A stretch of 51,030 nucleotides of DNA from positions 1 through 51,030 of the forward strand of contig CASETE010000009.1 in assembly GCA_949290785.1 (NCBI GenBank). The letters are read 5' to 3'. This document shows positions 18,789 to 26,697 of the stretch, one piece after another (the stretch's first letter is position 1; every line of letters starts with the position of its first letter). A program made the translations under genes and the position numbers. Below the pieces are notes generated by a model. That model saw nothing but the letters and a program-made list of their open reading frames with translations, was not told the DNA's origin and did no database searches. Source of the stretch: an uncultured Pseudomonadota bacterium. Its GTDB lineage: Bacteria; Pseudomonadota; Alphaproteobacteria; Rs-D84.

Positions 18789-18820
18789 ATGGTCTATGGG
18801 CATAATGTATCATAGACCAT
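18789..18820. terminator. Hairpin at the convergence of accessory and late genes
   Basis: Perfect 10-bp arms ATGGTCTATG and CATAGACCAT with a 12-base loop, covering the o-spanin stop codon. No T-run follows on either strand, so termination may need Rho. Confidence 0.5.
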
Positions 18821-19024
18821 GTTGTTTGCATCAATCTGTCTTATTGTTTCCGGTGTATCGTTTTCGTAGTCGGCATATACGGGGCGATATATTAAACAGA
18901 AACTATCGCCTTTTATACTTGTTGTGCAACCTGCGAACAGTATCAGAATCAGCAAGCCCAGCCCGAGCACGATTAGCCCGCGCCACGTTCTCCAAAACCG
19001 TCTTATTCTGGCGTATTTTTTCAT
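18794..19024 (-). CDS. o-spanin (Rz1-like outer membrane lipoprotein)
   Basis: 76 aa. A hydrophobic segment (18-31) ends in the lipobox LFAGC, so the mature part is a lipoprotein. The remainder carries the phage pattern seen in Rz1-like proteins, FCLIYRP...DTPETIRQIDANN...LC. With the i-spanin it would fuse inner and outer membranes at lysis. Its start lies inside the i-spanin gene in another frame, overlapping by 122 bases, which is the usual Rz/Rz1 layout. GGAAAGG precedes the ATG. It is the last gene of the late operon. Confidence 0.75.
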   Translation of the reverse strand: MKKYARIRRFWRTWRGLIVLGLGLLILILFAGCTTSIKGDSFCLIYRPVYADYENDTPETIRQIDANNMVYDTLCP

Positions 19025-19127
19025 CTGTTTTTCCTTTCCTTTTTCCCATAAAATAAACGACCAAAAGTGCCGCCGCGATTATTGCAACTTTGAACCGTTG
19101 CCAGGCTTGTCGTATCTGGTTAAGCAT
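18903..19127 (-). CDS. i-spanin (Rz-like)
   Basis: 74 aa: one N-terminal membrane helix (about 13-27, FKVAIIAAALLVVYFMG) followed by a highly charged helix to the end. This is the topology of an inner membrane spanin, though it is about half the usual length. The ATG at 19127 has AAAGGA at proper distance; a TTG two codons upstream does not. It overlaps the endolysin end by 8 bases and contains the start of the o-spanin gene. Confidence 0.65.
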   Translation of the reverse strand: MLNQIRQAWQRFKVAIIAAALLVVYFMGKRKGKTDEKIRQNKTVLENVARANRARAGLADSDTVRRLHNKYKRR

Positions 19128-19521
19128 CGGCAATTCCTTTTTGTAGTTCTTCGTCTGTGTATGGTTGTTTTCCGTTTTCGTGCTTTATAATCGCCTTTAC
19201 CAGCGCAAGCATTATGCGTGGGTTGTCTATGTCCAGCAATTCGTGCGGGTCATATCCTGTGGATTTACACACGCTGTCAATATATGCCGCGGTTTTGTTT
19301 TCTGTCGTTGGGGCAAACCTGTTTATGATGCTGTATATTGTCCGCAGGCCATAATGTCGGTTATAATTTTTTAACAGCCTTGCCAGCGCACGTATTCCAT
19401 AGTGTTGGGTTTCAAATATGCAAAATGTCCCATCGCTGGGTGGGGTTGCAAGCCCCTTCCAGGCTATGCCGTTATACTTTATGTTTCCGGGGTTATTATT
19501 CCGGATCCCGCGCGGTTTCAT
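19120..19521 (-). CDS. Phage peptidoglycan hydrolase (PRD1 P5/structural lysozyme type)
   Basis: 133 aa, opening with RGIRNNNPGNI, the hallmark of a widespread phage and prophage family annotated as structural protein or transglycosylase-like endolysin. The rest is helical, ending KHENGKQPYTDEELQKGI. It would cut the murein at lysis. It lacks a signal peptide, so it needs the holin encoded just upstream. AAAGGA lies before the ATG. Confidence 0.75.
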   Translation of the reverse strand: MKPRGIRNNNPGNIKYNGIAWKGLATPPSDGTFCIFETQHYGIRALARLLKNYNRHYGLRTIYSIINRFAPTTENKTAAYIDSVCKSTGYDPHELLDIDNPRIMLALVKAIIKHENGKQPYTDEELQKGIADA

Positions 19522-19736
19522 TTCGATTTCCTTTGCTCAAATATTGTTGCTATCTTTTCGCCCAGTGCGGCCGCCAGAAACACGGCGACCAGTTCTACGT
19601 TGTAATTAAAAAAAGCCAGTATCACGGCGGTGCATCCGAACATCGCACGGGCATATCTGGCGGCGGACGGTTGTCCTGTCTTATCGACAAACAAACGTAA
19701 AAAATACTTTAACAGTGTTTTTGTTGCCTTTTTCAT
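19518..19736 (-). CDS. Putative holin
   Basis: 72 aa with a basic N-terminus and one or two membrane segments (about 29-45 and 47-60: MFGCTAVILAFFNY and ELVAVFLAAALGE), ending in a charged tail QRKSK. Size, topology and place directly before the endolysin (4-base overlap) are those of a holin. No family-specific motif is visible. Confidence 0.6.
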   Translation of the reverse strand: MKKATKTLLKYFLRLFVDKTGQPSAARYARAMFGCTAVILAFFNYNVELVAVFLAAALGEKIATIFEQRKSK

Positions 19737-19975
19737 TTATGCGTCCCCTTTATCAGTAATTTCACGTCGCCACGTATTTCATACAACGACTCTTTTATTA
19801 TTTTGAGGTCGCTTTCCAACGTATCTGTGCGGCGTTCCAGTTGGGTCAGTCTGGTTGTGGTTGTGCTGTGTTGACTTTCGGCGCGTATAACGAACCCAAT
19901 GGATGCCGCAATCAACCCATACAGGATTTTGCTGTCCAGCCGCATGCGAAAGCCGTCATAATTTTGTTTTGTCAT
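19733..19975 (-). CDS. Small membrane protein with coiled coil, lysis region
   Basis: 80 aa: a membrane helix at about 16-28 (LYGLIAASIGFVI) and then a heptad-like helix (42-76, LTQLERRTDTLESDLKII). It resembles XhlA-type lysis accessory proteins in size and coiled coil, but the membrane segment is N-terminal, not C-terminal. Ribosome site AAAGGGG. It overlaps both neighbours by 4 bases, so it is part of the lysis cassette. Confidence 0.5.
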   Translation of the reverse strand: MTKQNYDGFRMRLDSKILYGLIAASIGFVIRAESQHSTTTTRLTQLERRTDTLESDLKIIKESLYEIRGDVKLLIKGTHK

Positions 19976-20958
19976 TCTGTTCCCCTTTGTGTTGCTTCAA
20001 CCTGTGTTGTATATCCGCTGGACGATATGCTGTGCTTGGCGGATTTTATAATCCATTCGCCCCCCAGGTCGTCCGGCATACCAGCCAGCGCGATTTTGCT
20101 CTCGGCCGACAACAGTGGGTTGCCAATCATTTTTAGGCTTAGCGTCTTTGTGCCGCACTGTATTGCCGCCAGTTTTGCCTTGGCGCGTGCTTGGGCGGTG
20201 GCCCGGCGTATGAACGTTTCGCGCAAAGTAAAAACCGGGGATGCTGCCCCGGTTGATACCTCCTGTTCTTTGGCTTTGTCAAAATCGTAGTATTTTGCGA
20301 TAACTTTGCCGTATTTTCCCCGATCTGCCAGACGCATACGGTATTCGCTGACGTTTTCCTGGGGTATACTTATTGTGGGAATCGAGGTGCCATCTGGGAA
20401 CCGCCCGGTCAATGGTTCTATAAATAACATTTTGCCGTTGGCTATTTTTACCACCGCGCCGTTGTCTTCGGCGATGCGCTGTATAAACGCGCAATCGCTT
20501 TCGTCTGCTTGGTCTGAGTGGGTTATCATTATGCCCGCAAACTCTGGCGCAATGGCGGCGACCAATCCATATCTGGCGGCAATCGTATTTATTATGAATT
20601 GCAGGCTTTTCTTTTCCCAGCTGTGTGACCGTGGTGCCAGGTATGCCGCAATATCCCGCATGGCGGAATCGCTGGCTCGGCCTGTTATGGTCATTGTGTT
20701 TGGTGGGCTTTTTATTTCGATTTCGTCTGCTATGAACTTTCCCATGGGATACAGCTGGTCGTATCCGATGAATATTTCCAGGGTCGCGCCACGCGGTGGT
20801 ATTGCCAGCGCATCGTCCCGATTGTCTATTTCAAGCGTTGCCGTATCTGATACAACTCCGAATTCATCTGTTATATCCAGGCTCAGCAATCGACCGTTTA
20901 ACAGCTCCGTTATGTCTTCGTTATCCGATATAATTTTGAACTTTGGAATCATTGCCAC
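19972..20958 (-). CDS. Late control protein D / baseplate hub (P2 gpD family)
   Basis: 328 aa. N-terminal ITELLNGRLLSLDITDEFGVVSDTATLEIDNRDDALAIPPRG is the conserved opening of the gpD family (in pieces: SLDITDEFG, TLEIDNRD, PPRGATLEIFIGYD). The mid part EADESDCAFIQRIAEDNGAVV-like block and the C-terminal ATQRG are also typical. In P2-like phages it forms the tail hub under the tube and helps make the spike complex. It overlaps gpX by 10 bases. Confidence 0.85.
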   Translation of the reverse strand: MAMIPKFKIISDNEDITELLNGRLLSLDITDEFGVVSDTATLEIDNRDDALAIPPRGATLEIFIGYDQLYPMGKFIADEIEIKSPPNTMTITGRASDSAMRDIAAYLAPRSHSWEKKSLQFIINTIAARYGLVAAIAPEFAGIMITHSDQADESDCAFIQRIAEDNGAVVKIANGKMLFIEPLTGRFPDGTSIPTISIPQENVSEYRMRLADRGKYGKVIAKYYDFDKAKEQEVSTGAASPVFTLRETFIRRATAQARAKAKLAAIQCGTKTLSLKMIGNPLLSAESKIALAGMPDDLGGEWIIKSAKHSISSSGYTTQVEATQRGTE

Positions 20959-21155
20959 AACTTTATCTTTTTATTGTTCTTTGGCTCTTCAATCGTGGGC
21001 AGGGTTATCCTAATTCCCGCCGGTAAAACGGCATCATAAGATTCCAGGTGTCGGTTGGCCGTCAGCACCTTTTCCGTCACGCCAGCGGTGCGCCCATAGT
21101 ATTGCCAGCATATAGCGTCCAGTGTATCGCCATCTTTTGTTATGTATGTTGTCAT
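20949..21155 (-). CDS. Tail protein X (P2 gpX family, LysM-like)
   Basis: 68 aa. DGDTLDAICWQYYG at 8-21 and LPAGIRITLP at 45-54 are the signature of the short gpX tail protein, a LysM-like fold. It sits between gpU and gpD, as in P2. Confidence 0.85.
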   Translation of the reverse strand: MTTYITKDGDTLDAICWQYYGRTAGVTEKVLTANRHLESYDAVLPAGIRITLPTIEEPKNNKKIKLWQ

Positions 21156-21655
21156 AATGCCCCTGCCACTTTTTGCACAATCCCCAGCACGCCCGACTGT
21201 TTTTCTTCTCCGTATTTTTGTAGCGTCAGTGAAAATGTTATTTTTCGTGGTGTGCCGTCTTTTAGGAAGAATGTTTGCGTTTCTTCAACGCTGATTATGC
21301 ACCAGCGACCGAACGCGGTTCCATTTCCGGTTATCAACATAAGGGGTGTCCCAGCCAGGGCTTCGGCACGCATAAGCGTTACCTGGCGCAGACCGCCCTT
21401 AAAATGTGGGTATATTGTGCCGTCCAGCTTTATGGTGTCTGCACCGGGGCCAATGAATTGCATTGCGGGATCATACCCTAAGCGTGATTGTTCAGCCCAG
21501 CGGTATTCGGTCGTGCGGCTTAGTGTTTGATATGCGGCGTTGCTGATGCAAAATCTGTATACCCCCAGTATTAGCATCATATTTACACCCAACATTGCGT
21601 TTAGGTTAAACTTGCCGCCGGCGGACTTGCTTAAATCGCCAAAACTACTGATCAT
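21152..21655 (-). CDS. Tail assembly protein U (P2 gpU family)
   Basis: 167 aa. Motifs EYRWAEQSRLGYDPAMQF and GTIYPHFKGG, then FFLKDGTPRKITFSLTLQKYG, are typical of gpU. It probably ends the tail tube. It overlaps the tape measure gene by 11 bases. Confidence 0.85.
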   Translation of the reverse strand: MISSFGDLSKSAGGKFNLNAMLGVNMMLILGVYRFCISNAAYQTLSRTTEYRWAEQSRLGYDPAMQFIGPGADTIKLDGTIYPHFKGGLRQVTLMRAEALAGTPLMLITGNGTAFGRWCIISVEETQTFFLKDGTPRKITFSLTLQKYGEEKQSGVLGIVQKVAGAL

Positions 21656-23870
21656 AATTCGCCCCCCTTGCGCGGCGTTGTGCGTTTTGTTCCCGCGCGT
21701 CTAATTCACGCGACACCTGCCGGGCTACATCTTCGGCCGACATACCAGGACTGGCGTTGACCGTAATTGGTGCATTTACCGATATATTGGATTGGTTCGC
21801 GTGTGATATTGTTGACCGTGGCAATTCAACCGTGTTTGTGCTGATGCTGGTTATGTCTTCCGTTATGGTGGAACCGATAACCGGTGGAGTCTTTTTTTGT
21901 TCAGACTTGTCTTTATTGCCGCCAGTTGCCCAATTCCAGGCTTTGCCAAGCCAGCTATCTGACAACCATTCCTTAGCCTGTTTAAACGCATTTTTGACGC
22001 GTTCCCAGCCTTGCAGAATTTTGTCCCACAGCTTTTTGAAAAAAGCAGAAATCGGTTCCCAATATTTTATAACCAGCATCGCACCAACTGCAATGCCGGT
22101 TATTATCAGTCCTATCGGGTTGCTTATAAATGCCGCACCAACGGCGCGTATAATCGGAATCAGACCACCCATCCCCAGTCGTAAAAGTGAGAATATCGTC
22201 CGCGCCTTTGTGAAAACACTCATAATTGTCAGCACGCCACCTTTCAAAAACGTGAACCCATAACCCAGCGCAAACGTTGCCAGTTTTGCACTCGCCATGC
22301 CAGCGACCGCCAGACCTATGTATTTAATCAAGGTTGGATGCTTTTCTGCAAAATCGGCAAGTGTCCCCGCGGCTTTTCCTAGAATTTCCGCCAGGCTGTT
22401 TATTGCCGGCAATAATGTTGATCCAACATTGGTTGCCAGTATTGCCATCTGGTTTTTTAGCAACTGGATATTGTTTTCCGTTGTGGCTGATCGCGCCGCA
22501 AATTCGCGTTGCATTGATCCGGCATAGTTGGCTTCATTGGCAACCATTGCAAAATTGTCTTTTAGCGTATCCAGCCCTTCGACCAGCGAATTTATATGTC
22601 GCGTTGCTTGCTCTCCGAACATATTTTTCATAATTTCGGAACGTTTCACGCCTTGTATTTTCCCAAGGGCTTCCAGCACAGTCAAAATGGCTTGTTTCCC
22701 GTCACCGTTTTCAACCATTTTGGTATATTCTGACATTGATATACCCAACTGGTCGAATGCTTCACGGGCGGCCCCGGTGCTGACCGGTATCAGTTTTAGA
22801 CGGCTGGTCATCATATTGATTGCCGTGCCTGCGATTTCCGGTGTTTTACCCATTGCCACAAACGTTCCAGCCAATGCTGCTATGTCGTTATGTGCCAGCC
22901 CAAACGATTTGCCCATCGCACCCGCCCGCAATGTCACTTCAACAATTTCGGGCGCAGTCGCGGCAATGTTATTTGAAACGTGGTTTATAACGTCCCCAAC
23001 GCGTCCCATTTCACTGATCGGCATTTGCAGAACATTTGATAACTTGGCCATGGATTGACCGGCTTCGTCCGCGGTTGTGCCAAACGCAACGGCCATTTTG
23101 GCAGCGGTTTCTGCAAATCCTGCCAGGTTTTCTTTTGCTACGCCCAGCTGACCACCGGCGGCGACAATCTGTGCTAGCCCATCCAAAGATAACGGAATCG
23201 TTTTTGACAATTCCTTTATCTGGTTTTGCATTTCCTGCAATTCGTCTGGCGTGTCAAAGTCTACCACTTTTTTCACGTCAGCCATGGCAGATTCAAAATC
23301 TATTGCGGGCTTTATCAAACCATACATTGAACCGCCCAGCGCAACAACATCTGCAATTTGTGACCTGTATGCCGCACGGTTTGCCATATTCTTGGCGCGG
23401 GCATTTTCTATACGTTGGGTTTCTTCCTGGCGTTTTTTTAACGTAGCCAGCGCATCGCCTAGTTTCTTTTGTTCGACCCCCAGGTTTTTTGTGTTTATAC
23501 CCGCATCGTGCAGGGCTTTTCCCATTTCCCCAAGGGATTTGGCATTATTATCGTATGCACGTTTGGCGGCGGCGGCTTCCTTGGTAGCGGTTCGCAGGTT
23601 TGCCTGCATCGCACGTGTCGGTTTATCTGTTTTGGATATTTCGTCTGATAATGCACGCACCCTGTCTTCGGCAACTTTCATTTCAGCTTTCGCGGCTGCT
23701 GTGTCGTTTTTTAACTTTTTGAACGCATTGGCGTTTTCGCTTGCGGTGTTCAGACCCTTTATGGCGCTTCCAAGGGTGGATAATTGCGTTTTGGCATTGC
23801 CAAATGCGCCCTTAAATGTGCCACCAAGTTCCGCACCAATGATAACCGAAACAGCCGTTTGCACGCCCAT
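21645..23870 (-). CDS. Tail tape measure protein (P2 gpT type)
   Basis: 741 aa. A coiled-coil N-part rich in Ala and Lys (about 20-175), then the phage tail tape measure core (about 185-400, with DFESAMADVKKVVDF and LAQIVAAGGQLGV), then two hydrophobic stretches (about 500-545 and 555-590, e.g. NPIGLIITGIAVGAMLVIKYW) and a soluble tail. It sets tail length and is ejected first into the host. AAAGGAA before the ATG. A terminator lies between it and gpE/E', so it may need its own promoter or anti-termination. Confidence 0.9.
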   Translation of the reverse strand: MGVQTAVSVIIGAELGGTFKGAFGNAKTQLSTLGSAIKGLNTASENANAFKKLKNDTAAAKAEMKVAEDRVRALSDEISKTDKPTRAMQANLRTATKEAAAAKRAYDNNAKSLGEMGKALHDAGINTKNLGVEQKKLGDALATLKKRQEETQRIENARAKNMANRAAYRSQIADVVALGGSMYGLIKPAIDFESAMADVKKVVDFDTPDELQEMQNQIKELSKTIPLSLDGLAQIVAAGGQLGVAKENLAGFAETAAKMAVAFGTTADEAGQSMAKLSNVLQMPISEMGRVGDVINHVSNNIAATAPEIVEVTLRAGAMGKSFGLAHNDIAALAGTFVAMGKTPEIAGTAINMMTSRLKLIPVSTGAAREAFDQLGISMSEYTKMVENGDGKQAILTVLEALGKIQGVKRSEIMKNMFGEQATRHINSLVEGLDTLKDNFAMVANEANYAGSMQREFAARSATTENNIQLLKNQMAILATNVGSTLLPAINSLAEILGKAAGTLADFAEKHPTLIKYIGLAVAGMASAKLATFALGYGFTFLKGGVLTIMSVFTKARTIFSLLRLGMGGLIPIIRAVGAAFISNPIGLIITGIAVGAMLVIKYWEPISAFFKKLWDKILQGWERVKNAFKQAKEWLSDSWLGKAWNWATGGNKDKSEQKKTPPVIGSTITEDITSISTNTVELPRSTISHANQSNISVNAPITVNASPGMSAEDVARQVSRELDAREQNAQRRARGANYDQ

Positions 23871-23889
23871 TTTATATTCCTTTTCCCTT

Positions 23890-23908
23890 GATTTACGTCT
23901 GGTAAATC
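23890..23908. promoter_or_regulatory. Inverted repeat before the tape measure gene
   Basis: GATTTAC and GTAAATC with a 5-base loop, 20 bases upstream of the tape measure start and in its leader. Possible operator or mRNA hairpin; no good promoter was found beside it. Confidence 0.35.
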
Positions 23909-23975
23909 GTCAAAAATTATGTTGATACCCCCTGTTGAATAAGCAGGGTCGTTGAACCTGTCCGGCAGTCACTGC

Positions 23976-24005
23976 AAAAAGGCCCGACTTTCATCGGGCT
24001 TTTTT
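23976..24005. terminator. Terminator between gpE/E' and the tape measure gene
   Basis: Arms GCCCGA (23982-23987) and TCGGGC (23994-23999), five A on one side and six T on the other, so it is active in both directions. It overlaps the stop codon of E'. Confidence 0.8.
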
Positions 24006-24386
24006 ATGCGGACATCATTTCGTTGTATACTTTTACTGCCGTTGTGTGCCAATTGTAAAATTCCTGTTCAGTCATATTTAGAATTTCACTCAGCGGCCAA
24101 TGGGTCACATAGCTCAGCACGATTATTTCGCGCCGGATGTCCCCGTTGATTCGAAAAAACTTAAATACACCTTTTGCACTGCTATGTAGTCTTCTTCGTC
24201 CAGTTCTTCTATAACCTGGGGTGGCACTTCACATAGATTTGCGAATAGTCGAACCTCCTTGTATTCATCGGGTGCTTTCATACTTGCTACGGCCAATCTA
24301 TCTTTGATTCTTGACCGGCGAATGTTCAGTTCTTTATATTCAACATTGTCAATCGTAACCGGGTATTGTAATTTCACTGTCTGCAT
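24004..24386 (-). CDS. Tail assembly chaperone E/E' made by -1 frameshift
   Basis: In P2-like phages gpE is extended by -1 frameshifting into E', and the two products chaperone the tape measure. Here the zero frame runs from the ATG at 24386 to the slippery heptamer T TTT TTC (24159-24153), and the -1 frame continues open for 49 more codons to a stop at 24004-24006, giving 127 aa. The extension contains VTHWPLSEILNMTEQEFYNW, which matches the GpE signature (HWPLS then M then W). It is not joined to any other start, which is strong evidence for programmed frameshifting. Confidence 0.88.
24123..24386 (-). CDS. Tail assembly protein E (zero-frame product)
   Basis: 87 aa, phage tail assembly chaperone type (Mu gp41 / P2 gpE). 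Pattern: KLQYPVTIDNVEYKELNIRRSRIKD at the start (key residues YPV and RRSRIKD), LCEVPPQVIEELDEEDYIAVQ in the middle. The ATG at 24386 is chosen for its AAGGAC ribosome site; an upstream codon at 24422 lies inside the terminator of the previous gene. Normal termination at 24123 gives this product; a slip at 24153 gives E/E'. Confidence 0.85.
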   Translation of the reverse strand: MQTVKLQYPVTIDNVEYKELNIRRSRIKDRLAVASMKAPDEYKEVRLFANLCEVPPQVIEELDEEDYIAVQKVYLSFFESTGTSGAK

Positions 24387-24413
24387 AATTTTGTCCTTTT
24401 TATAAAATAAAAA

Positions 24414-24435
24414 AAAGCCCATAAAAATGGACTTT
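24414..24435 (-). terminator. Intrinsic terminator of the moron gene
   Basis: On the minus strand AAAGTCCAT, loop TTTT, ATGGGCTTT (one mismatch) and a run of T. It closes the inserted gene at 24458-24910. Confidence 0.75.
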
Positions 24436-24457
24436 GTGTTGTGTACAAAAAATTGCG

Positions 24458-24910
24458 CTAATTATAAAGTTTGTTATAACCAACTTCGGTCAATGTATTA
24501 TCTTGTATAATACCATCATTTTCTAACTCTTGAAGAGCCGTTTCTAAATTATCCTTGATTATCGGCGACTGTTGTTTAATGGCTCGTTTACCAATAACGT
24601 CCAACATAATATTATCGCCAGCGCGTAGCCCCATGTCTTTCAAATTGTCTAAAATAAATTGCTTCGCACTTTCTATGGCTTCTTCTTGGGTGGTATCATA
24701 TACCGCCCAAAAGCCTTTTTCTGTTAAACAGTTGTTTTGTATAATACCATCATTTTCCAACTCTTGAAGAGCCGTTTCTAAATTATCCTTGATTATCGGC
24801 GACTGTTGTTTAATGGCTCGTTTACCAATAACGTCCAACATAATATTATCGCCAGCGCGTAGCCCCATGTCTTTCAAATTGCCTAAAATAAACTGTTTTG
24901 CTTTATTCAT
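24458..24910 (-). CDS. Moron protein with two near-identical winged-helix-like repeats
   Basis: 150 aa made of two copies of a unit of about 78 aa: AKQFILxNLKDMGLRAGDNIM, then KRAIKQQSPIIKDNLETALQE, then LENDGII and LTExG. The last part looks like the end of a winged helix (recognition helix, ELENDGII, wing, LTE-G), but no family is recognised. The DNA of the copies is nearly identical (24503 and 24737, period 234 bp), so the duplication is recent. The ATG at 24910 has AAGGTG. It stands between the tail tube and gpE genes with its own promoter and terminator and is AT-rich like the host: a classic moron. Function unknown. Confidence 0.75.
   Translation of the reverse strand: MNKAKQFILGNLKDMGLRAGDNIMLDVIGKRAIKQQSPIIKDNLETALQELENDGIIQNNCLTEKGFWAVYDTTQEEAIESAKQFILDNLKDMGLRAGDNIMLDVIGKRAIKQQSPIIKDNLETALQELENDGIIQDNTLTEVGYNKLYN
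24503..24902 (-). repeat. Tandem 234-bp duplication inside the moron gene
   Basis: About 165 bp starting at 24503 recurs at 24737 with only a handful of differences (for example TTTTCTAACTC against TTTTCCAACTC). The period is a multiple of three, so the frame is kept. Confidence 0.9.
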
Positions 24911-24937
24911 AATTTCACCTTTTGATTTTCTGTATAT

Positions 24938-24965
24938 ATAATACAACGATTGTTGACGGTTTCAA
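24938..24965 (-). promoter_or_regulatory. Promoter of the moron gene
   Basis: On the minus strand TTGAAA (24965-24960), a 16-base spacer and TATTAT (24943-24938), 28 bases before the ATG at 24910. It begins just at the end of the tail tube gene. Confidence 0.75.
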
Positions 24966-24966
24966 G

Positions 24967-25464
24967 TTATATTCCCAGTGCTGCACGCACTTCCGCCATC
25001 TGATCCACGCCGTCAATCACGCGTGTCATGTTATCTACGTCAATTTCAATAATTGGTTTTTCTCCAATTTCTAATGCGTAATATCGGCACGATACGGAAC
25101 ATTGCATTGTCGGTTTGTCCCCAGCCTTGAACTTGCCCATGTCAATTTCCTTGAACATACCACGCAGGCGGATAACCATCGGCGTGGTTGTTGTGTCGTC
25201 TACCAGCGCACCGCGTAATGTCAACGCCACGGCGGTGCCGGATACCAGACCGAACTGTTTCAGTATTTCGGGGTCGTGTTCGATCAATGAGAACGTGGTT
25301 TCTATTTTTTCCATGCCCATGTCTATTTCGGCAGGCGCATCCATACCGCCTGCGCGAAGTTCTTCTGTTTTTATGGTCAGTTTGGGTGGGGTTAATTCTT
25401 CAACGCGGCCTGCGTATCCACGCCCGTCTACGAATAAATTAAAGTTTTTTAGGATTTTTGTCAT
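24967..25464 (-). CDS. Major tail tube protein (P2 gpFII family)
   Basis: 165 aa. LKNFNLFVDGRGYAG at 5-19, LTPPKLTIKTEELRAGGMDAP (key KTEE..GGMDAP), then EHDPEILKQFG and RLRGMFKEID are the family pattern. It polymerises as the tube through which DNA passes. It follows the sheath gene by 12 bases. Confidence 0.92.
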   Translation of the reverse strand: MTKILKNFNLFVDGRGYAGRVEELTPPKLTIKTEELRAGGMDAPAEIDMGMEKIETTFSLIEHDPEILKQFGLVSGTAVALTLRGALVDDTTTTPMVIRLRGMFKEIDMGKFKAGDKPTMQCSVSCRYYALEIGEKPIIEIDVDNMTRVIDGVDQMAEVRAALGI

Positions 25465-25476
25465 TTTGCTGTCCTT

Positions 25477-26688
25477 TTATTCAAAAATTTCATTCAGGTA
25501 GTTGTTGACCATACGAGACCGGAACGTTATATGTTCAGCTGGGTATGGTGGCGTAAAATCAAAATCAAATGTCACTTTGCCGTGCTGTATCTGTTCTGGT
25601 GTATTGATTGATTTGTCGGCCCAACATTCGCCACCCAGAATCGCACCTTGGTTTTTCAGCTGGCGCAGGTAATTGTTTACCCCTTCGCATACGTCTTCTG
25701 TGTATGTTTTGGTTATATTCCTATCTACCGCCCACAGGTGTGCGCGAAGCAGGCTATCGTTTATCATATCCGCTGTGCGGCGCACACTGATAAACTGCCA
25801 CTTGCTGTCAGCACTTGTTGTGCGATTCCCCCACAAGCGGAACCCATCTTGCTGTATAACGGTCATAATATTGTTTTCGTTTAACAGGTTTGCTGTGCAA
25901 TTTGTGTCCCCCAGTGTGAAATCTACGGGTTTACTCAATCCGACAATTCCGTTGATAATCAAGTTAGACGGTGACCACCAAAAGCCGCGTTCATTATCGT
26001 TTCTGGCAAATGCCCCCGCGATATATGCCGACAGTGGTTCTTCGCGAATGCTGTTGGTCTTGGTGTCATAAACCTTGGCGAATGGGTATGCACATACTAG
26101 GCGCGGGGACGTATAATCGTCCGCATGCTTTATCGCGTTTTCTTTGGTATCGTTGGGGCAATCGGCAATCATAACAGCGTGCAGGCGTTCGGCAATTTTG
26201 ACCATAGCGGTCACAACTGGATTGCCGGTATCGTTTGCGCGTGTATGTGTAAAGCCGGGCGCACATAAAATGCGGGGTTGAACTTTACATTCGGTTTGTG
26301 CCGCCAGCAGACATTGTGCGCCATAATATGTGCCATCTGCACGTATGCCGCCGATAATATCAGCAGACGTTATTTTTTCCGGGTTAAATGTCGCATCTTC
26401 ATTTAATTGCTCTTCATTGTCAGGATCGGCAACATTAACAACCACGACCATTGCACCTGTTTGCTCAAAAATGGCTTTCAGTGCCGCTGGAATTGTGTAT
26501 CCTGTGGTATCTTCTCCGAAAACCGCTATGGCATCTGCAGGGTTACCTGTTATTAAAACCGGTGTGTTTACCGGCCCTTGGGGCGCGGTTCCTACCAAGC
26601 CTATAACGGATGACGCGACCGTTTGTATCGGTCGCGTTCCATTGTCCAGTTCTATGATTTCGATTCCGTGTAGAAATTTATCGGGCAT
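25477..26688 (-). CDS. Contractile tail sheath protein (P2 gpFI family)
   Basis: 403 aa, typical length. The opening FLHGIEIIELDNGTRPIQTV and SVIGLVGTAP, the middle ARPRLVCAYPFAKVYD-like block (SPRLVCAYPF), and the C-terminal DFDFTPPYPAEHITFRS are diagnostic. This proves that the virion has a contractile, myovirus-type tail. Confidence 0.95.
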   Translation of the reverse strand: MPDKFLHGIEIIELDNGTRPIQTVASSVIGLVGTAPQGPVNTPVLITGNPADAIAVFGEDTTGYTIPAALKAIFEQTGAMVVVVNVADPDNEEQLNEDATFNPEKITSADIIGGIRADGTYYGAQCLLAAQTECKVQPRILCAPGFTHTRANDTGNPVVTAMVKIAERLHAVMIADCPNDTKENAIKHADDYTSPRLVCAYPFAKVYDTKTNSIREEPLSAYIAGAFARNDNERGFWWSPSNLIINGIVGLSKPVDFTLGDTNCTANLLNENNIMTVIQQDGFRLWGNRTTSADSKWQFISVRRTADMINDSLLRAHLWAVDRNITKTYTEDVCEGVNNYLRQLKNQGAILGGECWADKSINTPEQIQHGKVTFDFDFTPPYPAEHITFRSRMVNNYLNEIFE

Positions 26689-26697
26689 ATTATATCC

